Source: Zea mays
Taxonomy: Eukaryota; Streptophyta; Magnoliopsida; Poales; Poaceae
Direction: 5' to 3'
DNA length: 64,000 bases
Assembly (NCBI RefSeq): GCF_902167145.1
Contig: NC_050099.1
Location: 12,166,434 to 12,230,433 of the forward strand
Position numbers and translations under genes: made by a program. Positions within the stretch are counted from its first letter, which is position 1; the number at the start of each line of letters is the position of its first letter. Of the stretch, positions 1 through 10,733 are shown piece by piece. Under the pieces are notes generated by a model. The model saw nothing but the letters and a program-made list of their open reading frames with translations, searched no databases and was not told the origin of the DNA.

Positions 1-233
1 AAACTAAAGAGCAAGGTAGAGATGCAAACTCTCATGGATGACGCTAGTATTTTTACCGAGGTATCCGGAACCACACAAGGTTCCGACTAATCCTTGGTTG
101 TGCCCCTGCGCAAAGGGTAGCCCATGTGAGGGCCAAGCACCACGATTGAGTAACTTTGTAGAGAGCCATAGGCCTTCTCCACGTGCAAGTGGTTCACCAG
201 TTCTGACTCCTCTTGGACGCTCCTTGTCGTCTC
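1..233 (-). mobile_element. Left part of an old minus-strand LTR-like sequence, split by element A
   Basis: This stretch joins directly to 17625 once element A and one copy of its GTCTC target duplication are removed. It holds no convincing gene. The joined sequence looks like the U3-R-U5 of a minus-strand copia-type LTR. The U5-like end would lie beyond the left edge of the window, so the family and the partner LTR cannot be named. Confidence 0.4.
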
Positions 234-1430
234 TGTAAGTTGCCTAGAGGGGGGTGGATAGACGGAAACTGAAATTTACAAATTTAAGCACACTTCAAGC
301 CAAGGTTAGCGTTAGAATAAATTTTGAGTCCGGGAGAGAGGGGAAAATAAATCAACCAAGAAAATAAAGCGGATGACACGGTGATTTGTTTTACCGAGGT
401 TGGGTTCCAAAGAACCTAGTCCCCGTTGAGGTGGTCACAAAGACTGGGTCTGTTTCAATCCTTTCCCTCTCTCAAACGGTCACTTAGACCGAGTGAAGCT
501 TCTTCCTTAATCTCATGGGTCACTTAGACCCCGCAAGGATCACCACACAATTGGTGTCTCTTGCCACGCTTACAAGGCACTTGATAGTAAGAAGTGAGAA
601 AGAAAAGAAAGCCAAGCCAAGTAAACAAGATTAACAAGAAACACAAGTGATCCTCTCACAAGTCCTAATGCACTAGAATTGAATTGGGGACTTTGATCGG
701 ATCGGTGGCTTTGATTTGTGTCTTGGAGTGTTGCACTTTGCTCTTGTATTGAATGGAGAGTGTTGAATGCTTGGATGGTTGGAGTGGAGGTGGTTGAGGG
801 GTATTTATAGCCCTCACCCACCAAAACAACCGTTAGGGCAGGCTGCTGTCGATGGGCACACTGGACTGTCCGGTGCGCCAGCTACGTCACCCAACCATTA
901 GGGTTCGACCGTTGGAGCTTTGTCTTCTAGTGGCACCGGACAGTCCGGTGCCGCACTGGACAAGTACTGTTCACTGTCCGGTGCGCCTCTGGCGGCTGCT
1001 CTGACTTCTGCGCGAACTGTCCGCGCACTGTAGCGTTTGCAGGTGTCCGTTGCAGTCGACTGTTGCGCTGGTAGCCGTTGCTCCGCTAGTGCATCGGACA
1101 GTCCGGTGGCACACCTTACAGTCCGGTGAACTATAGCGGAGCGACACCTAAGAAACCCGAAGGTGAAGAGTTCAGAGTTGTACGGTCCTGGTGCACCGGA
1201 CACTGTCCGGTGGAACACCGGACAGTCCAGTGCGCCAGACCAGGGCACACTTGGGTTTCTTTGCTCCTTTCTTTTTGAACCCTTTCTTTAATCTTTTTAT
1301 TGGTTTGTGTTGAACCTTTATGCATCTGTGGAATATAATCTAGAGCAAACTAGTTAGTCCAATTATTTGTTTTGGGCATTCAACCACCAAAAATATTTAT
1401 AGGAGAAGGTTAAGCCCTATTTCCCTTTCA
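234..1430 (-). repeat. 3' LTR of element A
   Basis: 1197 bp, bounded TG...CA on the minus strand (TGAAAGGG at 1430). The purine tract (AAAAAAGGGGGAGAT on the minus strand) abuts it at about 1431-1445, which marks it as the 3' LTR. A TATA box (TATAAATA, minus) lies at 803-810. CCGGACAGTCCGG-type palindromes cluster at about 860-1235, upstream of the TATA box as in other Sirevirus LTRs. Confidence 0.9.
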
Positions 1431-1950
1431 ATCTCCCCCTTTTTGGTGATTGATGCCAACACAAACTAAAGCAAATATATAAGTGCAGAATTGAACTAGT
1501 TTGCATAAAGTAAGTGCATAGGTTGCTTAGAATTAAACCAAATTTTATTTTTACTAGATATGCATGGTTTGCTTTCTTTCTTTTAACATTTTGGACCACA
1601 TTTGCACCATTTGTTTTGTTTTTGCAAATCTTTTTGGAAATTCTTTTTCAAGTCTTTTGAAAATAGTCAAAGGTATATGAATAAGATTTTGAGAAGCATT
1701 TTCAAGATTTGAAATTTCCCCCCTGTTTCAAATGCTTTTCCTTTGACTAAACAAAACTCCCCCTGAATAAAATTCTCCTCTTAGCTTTCAAGAGGGTTTT
1801 AAAAGATATCAATTGGAACTTATACTTAGATACTAGCTTTGAAATTCTATCTTAAATATACCAATTGAAAATATCATATCAATTTCTATCATGATACCAA
1901 TTGAAAAGACAAAAATAAATCATCATTTTGAAGTTGGTGGTGCGGTCCTT

Positions 1951-3433
1951 TTACTTAGATACATGTAGTTCATTTCTAAGATTGACAATTGAATCATGGC
2001 AAACATTTGATTTTTCAACTTAGCAATTAAGCTAACATTCTCAGTTCTAAGGTTGGAAATAGTGTCATGGCAAATGCTAAGCTCCTTAGTCAAATTTTCA
2101 CATTTTTCAATTTCCTGAACATGAGCATCTTTAACTTTAACATGCCTTTTGTTTTCCTTAATAAGGAATTCCTCTTGGCTATCCAAGAGTTCATCCTTCT
2201 CATGAATAGCACCTATCAATTCATTCAATTTTTCTTTTTGTTGCATGTTAAGGTTGGCAAAAAGGGTAAGCAAATTATCCTCATCTTCACTAGAGCTACC
2301 CTCATCACTAAATGTTGTATATTTAGTGGAGGCTCTAGATTTTACCTTCTTCCTTTTGCCGTTCTTTGCCATGAGGCACTTGTGGCCGATGTTGGGGAAG
2401 AGGAGTCCCTTATTGACGGTGATGTTGGCGGCATCCTTGTCGGAGGAGGAGTCGGTGGAGCTCTCATCGGAGTTCCATTCCTGACGCATGTGGGCATCGC
2501 CACCCTTCTTCTTGTAGTATTTCTTCTTTTCCTTCCTCTTTCCCCTTTTATCGTCGCCCCTGTCACTATCACTTGATATAGGATATTTTGCTATAAAGTG
2601 ACCGGGCTTACCACATTTTTAGCACACCCTTTTGGAGCGGGGTTTGTAGTCCTTCCCCCTCCTTTGCTTGAGGATTTGGCGAAAGCTCTTGATGATGAGC
2701 GCCATCTCCTCATTGTCGAGCTTGGAGGCGTTGATGGGGAGCCTACTTGATGTAGACTCTTCTTTCTTCTCCTCCGTTGCTTCGAATGCGACGGGTTGCA
2801 CCTCGGGTGTGGAGGTGCCGCCTTGCTCCAAGTTGACAATTTGTTTGGAGCCTTTGATCATAAGTTCAAAGCTCACAAACTTCCCTATCACCTCCTCAGG
2901 AGACATTAGCTTATATCTAGGATCACCACATATTAGTTGAACTTGAGTAGGATTACGAAATACGAGTGATCTAAGAATAGCCTTGACCATTTCATGGTCA
3001 TCCCATTTTGTGCTCCCGGGGTTGCGCACTTGGTTCACCATGGTCTTTAGCCGGTTGTACATGGCTTGCGGCTCTTCCCCATGGTTGAGGATAAATCGAC
3101 CGAGCTCTCCCTCGATCGTTTCTCTTTTGGTGATATTGGTCACTTCGTCCCCTTCGTGTGCGGTCTTGAGGACGTCCCAAATTTCTTTGGCGGTCTTTAA
3201 CCCATGCACTTTGTTATACTCCTCTCGACTTAAAGAGGCGAGGAGTATAATAGTTGCTTGGGAGTTAAAGTGTCGTATTTGGGCGACTTCATCCGAGTCA
3301 TAGTCCTTATCCCCTACTTGTGGTACCTGCGCTCCATACTCAACAACATCCCATATGCTTTCGTGGAGTGAGGTTAGATGACCTTTCATTTTAACACTCC
3401 ACATAGAATAATCTTCACCATCAAAAACCGGTG
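1951..3433 (-). pseudogene. gag of element A, main part, fused to 3' untranslated sequence
   Basis: The minus-strand frame from 3404 encodes a Sirevirus Gag (capsid-type UBN2-like region) closely similar to the gag of element B. The zinc knuckle is broken by an in-frame TAA at 2619-2621 where element B has a Tyr codon. The frame then reopens through the acidic, lysine-rich and coiled-coil C-terminal part to 1923. At about 1950-1955 the coding sequence runs straight into sequence matching the region after pol in element B (compare 14320-14340). The rest of gag and all of pol were therefore lost in one deletion. Confidence 0.85.
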
Positions 3434-3438
3434 GTTTG

Positions 3439-4693
3439 TGAAAGGGAATTAGGCTTACACCTATTTCCTAAATAATTTTGGTGGTTGAATTGCCCAACAC
3501 AAATAATTGGATTAACTAGTTTGCTCTAGTGTACAAGTTATACAGGTGCCAAAGGTTCACACTTAGCCAATGAAAAGACCAAGTATGGGGTTCAACAAAG
3601 AGAGCAAGGGATAACCGAAGGCACCTCTGGTCTGGCGCACCGGACTGTCCAGTGTGCCACCGGACAGTGTCCGGTGCACCAGAGGACTCCAAGCCAAACT
3701 CTTCACCTTCGGGAAAATCCAGAGGCGCTCCGCTATAATTCACCGGACAGTGTCCGGTGCCCCAAGGAAGGGCGGCTTTGGAACTCGCCAGCCTCGGGAA
3801 TTCGCTCCGCTATAATTCACCGACTGTCCGGTGTACACCGGACTGTCCGGTGAGCCAGCGGAGCAACGGCTACTTCGCGCTAACGGTCACCTGCAGGCGC
3901 ATTTAATGCGCGCCAGAAGCGTGCAGAAGTCAAGCACGCACGAGACGGTGCACCAGACAATCTACAGTACTTGTCCGGTGTACACCGGACAGCCAAGCGG
4001 GCCCAGAAGTCAGAAGCTCCAACGGTCGAATCCCAACGGCCTAGTGACGTGGCTGGCGCACCGGACTGTCCGGTGCACCATACGATAGTCAACCACCACC
4101 AAACGGCTAGTTTGGTGGTTGGGGCTATAAATACCCTAACCACCCCACATTCAAGACATCCAAGTTTTCCCACTTCAACTACTTACAAGAGCTCTAGCAT
4201 TCAATTCTAGACACACCCAAGTGATCAAATCCTCTCCAAACTCCACACAACTCCCTAGTGATTAGAGAGAGATTTGCTTGTGTTCTTTCGAGCTCTTGCG
4301 CTTGGATTGCTTTCTTCTTTCTTTGATTCTTTATTGCGATCAAACTCACTTGTAATTGAGGCAAGAGACACCAATCTTGTGGTGGTCCTTGTAGGAACTT
4401 TGTGTTCCAAGCATTTGAGAAGAGAAAGCTCACTCGGTCCGAGGGACCGTTTGAGAGAGGGAAAGGGTTGAAAGAGACCCGGTCTTTGTGACCACCTCAA
4501 CGGGGAGTAGGTTTGCAAGAACCGAACCTCGGTAAAACAAATCTGCGTGTCACACTCTTTATTTGCTTGCGATTTGTTTTCCACCCTCTCTCGCGGACTC
4601 AATTATATTTCTAACGCTAACCCGGCTTGTAGTTGTGATTATTTTTGTAAATTTCAGTTTCGCCCTATTCACCCCCCCTCTAGGCGACTTTCA
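3439..4693 (+). repeat. 5' LTR of element B
   Basis: Starts TGAAAGGGAATTAGG and ends CTAGGCGACTTTCA. Several CACCGGAC(A/T)GTCCGGTG palindromes lie at about 3630-4080, upstream of a TATA box (TATAAATA) at 4126-4133. The initiator-Met primer site follows directly. The palindrome units differ in number from those of the partner LTR at 14825. Confidence 0.93.
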
Positions 4694-4695
4694 AT

Positions 4696-4707
4696 TGGTA
4701 TCAGAAC
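4696..4707 (+). other. Primer binding site of element B
   Basis: TGGTATCAGAAC starts two bases after the 5' LTR and is complementary to the 3' end of plant initiator-Met tRNA. The usual form is TGGTATCAGAGC, so one base differs. The same site lies after the LTRs of E3 (35690) and E4 (42073). Confidence 0.85.
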
Positions 4708-4741
4708 CCAGTGCTTCATTAGAGCCTAACCGCTCGAAGTG

Positions 4742-6417
4742 ATGTCGGGAGAACTCACCAAGAAGGAGATGGAGACCGGCGACAAGCCCGCTACAAGCCA
4801 CGGGAAGGCTTCATCGGGAGAGTCCCACAACAAGGAGAAGAAGAAGGAGAAGAAGAAGGAGAAGAAGACTTCTTCTCACAAATCGCATCGGAGTGGCGAC
4901 AAAATAAAGAAGATGAGGAAGGTGGTCTACTACGAGACCGACACTTCATCACCTTTTACCTCCGGCTCCGACGCGCCCTCCATAACTTCTAAGCGCCATG
5001 AGCGCAAGAAGTTTAGTAAGATCCCTTTACATTATCCTCGTACTTCTAGACATACTCCATTACTTTCCGTTCCATTAGGCAAACCGCCAACCTTTGACGG
5101 TGAAGATTATGCTAGGTGGAGTGATTTAATGAAATTTCATCTAACCTCACTCCACAAAAGTATATGGAATGTTGTTGAGTTTGGAGCGCAGGTACCATCC
5201 GTAGGGGATGAGGATTATGATGAGGACGAGGTGGCCCAAATCGAGCACTTCAACTCCCAAGCCACAACCATACTCCTCGCGTCTCTAAGTAGGGAGGAGT
5301 ACAACAAGGTGCAAGGACTAAAAAGCACCAAGGAAGTTTTGGTACGTGCTCAAGACGGCGCACGAGGGTGATGAACTCACCAAGATCACCAAGTGGGAAA
5401 CGATCGAGAGGGAGCTCGGTCGCTTCCGTCTTCGCCAAGGGGAGGAGCCACAAGATATGTACAACCGGCTCAAGACCTTGGTGAATCAAGTGCGTAACCT
5501 CGGGAGCAAGAAGTGGGATGACCATGAGGTGGTTAAGGTTATTCTAGGATCTCTTATTTTCCTTAACCCTACTCAAGTGCAATTAATTTGTGGCAATCCA
5601 AGATATACACTAATGACTCCCAAGGAAGTAATCGGGAATTTTGTGAGCTTTGAATTTATGATCAAGGGCTCACGGAAGATCAACGAGCTTGACGGTCCTT
5701 CTACGTTCGAGGCTCAACCGGTCGCATTCAAAGCGACGGAAGACAAGATGGAGGAGTCTACACCGAGTAGAACACCCATCGACGCCTCCAAGCTCGACAA
5801 TGAGGAAATGGCGCTCGTCATCAAAAGCTTTCGCCAAATCCTCAAGCAAAGGAGGGGGAAAGATTACAAGCCCCGCTCCAAGAAGGTTTGCTACAAGTGT
5901 GGTAAGCCCGGTCATTTTATAGCTAAATGTCTTATTTCTAGTGACAGTGACAGGGGTGACGACAAGAAGGGGAGAAGAAAGGAGAAGAAGAGGTATTACA
6001 AGAAAAAGGGCGGCGATGCCTATGTTTGTCGAGAGTGGGACTCCGACGAAAGCTCTAGCGACTCCTCCGACGACGAGGACGCCGCCAACATCGCTGTCAC
6101 CAAGGGTCTTCTCTTCCCCAACGTCGGCCACAAGTGCCTCATGGCAAAGGACGGCAAAAAGAAGAAGGTTAAATCCAAATCATCCACTAGATATGAGTCT
6201 TCTAGTGATGAAAATGCTAGTGATGAGGAAGATAACCTACACACTCTTTTTGCCAACCTCAACATGCAACAAAAAGAGAAACTTAATCAATTGATTAGTG
6301 TCATTCATGAAAAGGATGATCTCTTGGACACCCAAGAGGACTTCCTTATTAAAGAAAATAAGAAGCATGTTGAGGTCAAAAATGCTTACGCTCTAGAAGT
6401 AGAAAATTGTGAAAAAC
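4742..6417 (+). pseudogene. gag of element B, 5' part (frameshifted)
   Basis: The start is the ATG at 4742, just after the primer site. It encodes a lysine-rich N-terminus, a UBN2-like Gag core (about 5080-5690), a CCHC zinc knuckle at about 5889-5930 (C-x2-C-x4-H-x4-C), then acidic serine-rich and coiled-coil segments. A 1-bp insertion near 5335-5340 changes frame. Everything downstream is open in the new frame until the solo LTR at 6418. The reading frame is unbroken across that insertion site and resumes at 9747. Gag forms the cytoplasmic virus-like particle. Confidence 0.88.
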
Positions 6418-9400
6418 TGTAGCATCCCAAAAATTCAAATCCTGAAATTTTCTCAAACTCGCTCTAAATTCAAAATGAATTTCAAATTTCATTTCAAAAT
6501 GTTTGTTTGCGAGTTGATATCAACAAATAAAGTATAGTGGTCTATATTCTCTCTAAAATCCTCCTCAAAATATCCTAGAAATATTTCCCCAGTAATCCCC
6601 CTCAAATTGTTTCCAGAAATACTGCCCAGATATTTCCCCAGTGATCCCCCTCAAATTCTTTCCAGAAATATTGCCCAAATATTCCACCAATATATCTCCA
6701 AGTATTTTCTTCCTAAGAAATACCTTCACAATCATTTTTCAAGTCCCTACAAATATTTTCTTCATAACTTTTCTCATACTCATACGTATACGTATGCCTC
6801 CAGTGTCATACGGTGAGCTCTACAAGCTAATCTCACTTATACAAGACAAATACATGCTAATCTCCCACTAATCCTCTCATCCTCCCACTAATCCTCTCAT
6901 CCCTCCCCCTAATCCCCCCACCATGGCTATAAATAGAGGGGCAAGGGCCTCCTCTCATCCCACCCCAAGCCATTTCATGGCAACTCTCTCCCCCCCCACA
7001 CACACACCCACTCCATGTTCCACACAAGCACACACTAGCACAAGGATCGTTCGATCGTTCTTCGATCGTTCGTCCCCTGTTCTTAGTTTGTTCGTTCGTT
7101 CGTCCGTTCGTTCGATCGTTCGTCCGATCGTTCATGGTTCGTTCGTCCGATCGTTCGATCGTTCGTCCGTTCGTTCGTCCAAATAATCTTTTTCCTACCG
7201 TTATGCTGCCGAAATTCCGATCGTTCGTTTGTTCGATCATTCGATCGTTCATCGTTCGTTCATAGTTCCTATTCATCGTTCATCGTTCGTTCATAGTTCC
7301 TATTCATCGTTCATCGTTCGTTCATGGTCCCTATTCATCGTTCTTCCAGATAATCTTTGTCCTGCCGTTATGCTGCCGAAATTCTGATCGTTCGTTCGTC
7401 CGATCATTCGATCGTTCGTCCGTTCGTTCATAGTTCCTATTCATCGTTCATCGTTCGTTCATAGTTCCTATTCATCGTTCATACGACTATTCATCATCAC
7501 TATTCACCGTTACTATTCATCATTACTATTCACTGACACTATTCACCATCGTTACTATTCAGTGTTACTATTCATCATCGTTACTATTCATCATCGTTAC
7601 TACTCATCGATGATATCTAGTAACTTTTTCGTCGTCACTATTCATCGTTACTATTCATCGATTAGCCAATCACCCCAAATTTCAACTACTCATACATCAT
7701 GTTGTCCAGTCCACCTAAGACCAGCCAGACCCATATTCCAGTCATACGAACTCCGGTGACTGTGATTTTCCTTCCAGTAGGGAACTTCCCATCTGGTCAC
7801 CCATCCCAGGTTTCTCCAAGTTGAGCATGCTTAACTTTGAGATTCCTTTGAACCAGGCTTCCAAACTCAGATTCCAATAATTCTTGTTTCTAAATTTTTA
7901 TCAAACTATTCCCTATCCAACCATATCATCCCTTAAGCATGGTCCATATTCCAAAAAACTCCCAAAATACTCTTGTCCCATACTCTGCCTATAACTCTCC
8001 TGTTTATACTAAGTCATACGATTCATTCGTCACTATTCTCACCAACAGTGAACTTCACTGTGCTACACCACATACACCCAGCTATAAACGCTACGCCTCC
8101 AGTCCACCCTCCTGGTAAGCACCTCCGCTCCACCACTAGTAGTATCTCAACACCACATGACACATATTCTACTCAAGACTCTACCCATCCATGTATCACT
8201 ATTCTGACCACTATACTAAATATTTGTTGGTATACTTGCTCGTTTGTATGTTTGCTTGTTCATGTTGCATAGTTATCGGAGCGTTCGTGCCGTCTCGTGG
8301 AGGCCAGATCCGCGAGTCTACGCTAGGCGGTGGAGCCAGAAGCCAGTTCCACGAGCTCCCCTTCCCCCTTCGCCGAATAAGCACGGCAAGCTCACTGGAT
8401 CCCTTTGATGCATAAATTACCTATGTTTTTCAACCACAACCCTCAGCCTGTTATTTTATGCATGATATGATTTTGAGATAAGTTATTATGGCCACCCAAG
8501 CCGCTTGCCGCAATCAATCCTTAATATATTTGTTACAAATGATTTGAGAAAGGGTGTGAGTTTTCAAAAGAAAATGCTTTTCAAAATGTGTATGATGAAG
8601 GGTTTTCACCCTTATCACCTTGTGAGTGGGATAATCAGGGACTCCCTGGTTTAGGGGAGGGCCTAAGGTGTTAGCTCAGCTGGTTTAGGCGTGAGCAGAA
8701 GGATTGTCCCCTCGTATAAGGACTGGTTTGTCATCTTCACTACCTGTACTCTTTAATAGTACAACCACTCGAGACTGTGTGGGCAGTCACTCAATCTGAA
8801 CTCGTACGGTCCAACCCCAGGGTTATGAAGGCTGGGGAGCACCGGGAGGATAAGGAGGGGGAAAGTTTTGTTCGGTTTGGACATGGTGGTGGCCTGACTC
8901 CTTCCGGATAACCCTTAAGGTTAGGACGTGCGGGGAAAGAAAGAGAGTCGGATTCGGGTCTCATTGGCCATGGGATCGCAGAGCCGAACTAGTGGGTAAA
9001 GTGTACACCTCTGCGCAGAGTTTGAAAACCTATTCGAATAGTCTGTGTCCACAGGAATGGACGAGTCTGGTATGGTATGGCAATTAATGTTTTGTTTTCC
9101 AAAAAAAGGGATGCTTTTGAAAAGTGGTTTTTAAAAAGGTTCGGCGGTTGAGCCGTGAGCTATGGTGGACGGGAAGTCCAGTAGCTGTTTTTGAAAATGA
9201 AAACCAGTGGGAACTGATGAGATACCTGGATGGTTTAGTCCAGGGGATTTTGTTATAATTCTGAAAAACATCTTGTTCCTTTTCGAGAGGATGCGCTTTG
9301 CAAAAATACAAAAAGTTTTTCAAGACAACTCTGCATAAAATATTGCTGTTTCTGCAAAATATCCTGAGCTCCACATATTCCATGCATTATATCTGATTTC

Positions 9401-9741
9401 CCCATTCCGCGGGTGAAGGTGGGCTGCTGAGTACGTTTGTACTCACCCTTGCTTATTTGTTGTTTTTCAGAAAAAGGAGATCGGGTAAGAGTTACGACTG
9501 TTTCCAACCTTGCCTGTGGCTGTTGGACCGCTGATTTGCTTCGCTGCGTATATCGGGCTGCTTCAGCCCCACTCTGATGATATGTCCCGAGTTGTGGACC
9601 AACTCTTAAAGTTGATCGCCACCTTTATAGGTTTGTCTCGTTTAAGCAGATCTGGAATCATCTGATGTATAAATGTGTTTACTAGCCTCCTGGGACTAGT
9701 AATTGTATCACATTTGAGTCCCAGAGGATTGGGACGCTTCA
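6418..9741 (+). mobile_element. Solo LTR (3324 bp) of a long-LTR retrotransposon inside gag of element B
   Basis: The ends are similar inverted repeats, TGTAGCATCCCAA and TTGGGACGCTTCA. A perfect AAAAC duplication flanks it (6413-6417 and 9742-9746). No gag, pol, primer site or purine tract is present, so it is a recombined solo LTR. A TATA box (TATAAATA) is at 6928-6935. The length fits Ty3/gypsy families with LTRs over 3 kb (Tekay/Xilon type); that name is from memory and untested. Orientation is inferred from the TATA box. Confidence 0.85.
7040..7660 (+). repeat. CGTTCGTTC / TATTCATCGTTC low-complexity block in the solo LTR
   Basis: About 600 bp made of short variants of GTTCGTTC, GATCGTTC and CTATTCATCGTT, just downstream of the LTR TATA box. 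A larger unit of about 167 bp is also visible: the text beginning TAATCTTTTTCCTACCGTTA at 7184 recurs with few changes at 7351. No credible coding capacity. Confidence 0.85.
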
Positions 9742-9746
9742 AAAAC

Positions 9747-10720
9747 TTTCTAGTGAGCTAAGCTCTTGCCATGAAACTATTGACAACCTTAGAAATGAAA
9801 ATGCTAATTTGTTAGCTAAGGTTGATTCAAATGCTTGTAATGTTTCAATTCCCAATCCTAGAAATGATAATGATGATTTGCTTGCTAGGATTGAAGAACT
9901 AAACATTTCTCTTGCTAGCCTTAGAAATGAAAATGAAAAATTGCTTGCTAAGGCTAAAGATTTTGATGTTTGCAATGCTACTATTTCCGATCTTAGAGAC
10001 AAAAATGATATATTGCATTCTAAGATTGTTGAACTTAATTCTTGCAAACCCTCTACATCTACCGTTGAGCATACTACCATTTGTACTAGATGTAGAGATG
10101 TTAACATTGATGCTATACATGATCACATGGCTTTAATTAAACAACAAAATGATCATATAGCAAAATTAGATGCTAAAATTGCCGAGCATAACTTAGAAAA
10201 CGAAAAATTTAAATTTGCTAGAAGTATGCTCTATAATGGGAGACGCCCTGGCATCAAGGATGGCATTGGCTTTCAACAGGGAGGCAATGTAAAACTTAGT
10301 GCCCCTCCTAAGAAATTGTCCAACTTTGTTAAGGGCAAGGCTCCCATGCCTCAGGATAACGAGGGTTACATTTTATACCCTGCCGGTTATCCCGAGGACA
10401 AAATTAGGAGAATTCATTCTAGGAAGTCTCACTCTGGCCTTAACCATGCTTTCATGTATAATGGTGAGACATCTAGCTCTAGGCAACCAACCCGTGCTAA
10501 GTTGCCTAAGAAGAAAACTCCTAGTGCATCAAATGAACATAGCTTTTCATTTAAAACTTTTGATGCATCATATGTCTTAACTAACAAATCCGGCAAAGTA
10601 GTTGCCAAATATATTGGGGGCAAGCACAAGGGGTCAAAGACTTGTGTTTGGGTACCCAAAGTTCTTGTATCTAATGCCAAAGGACCCAAAACCATTTGGG
10701 TACCTAAAGTGAAGAACTAA
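9747..10720 (+). pseudogene. gag of element B, 3' part
   Basis: Continues the Gag frame after the solo LTR. It encodes the leucine-rich coiled-coil tail with repeated L-R-N-E/D-N-E motifs, a basic region, and the C-terminal W-V-P-K motifs typical of this lineage, ending TAA at 10718-10720. This part is open throughout; the gene as a whole is broken by the upstream 1-bp insertion and the solo LTR. The stop sits inside a sequence resembling a 3' splice site that precedes pol (see findings). Confidence 0.87.
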
Positions 10721-10733
10721 ACTTGTTTTGTAG

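Noticed and set aside
860..1235. Regularly spaced short palindromes resembling a CRISPR array
   Set aside because: The units are CCGGACAGTCCGG palindromes of Sirevirus LTRs with irregular spacing. They occur in every related LTR in the window and there are no cas genes.
6857..7276. Antisense frame rich in N-D-R-T repeats in the solo LTR
   Set aside because: It is a translation of the GTTCGTTC low-complexity repeat and has no independent support.
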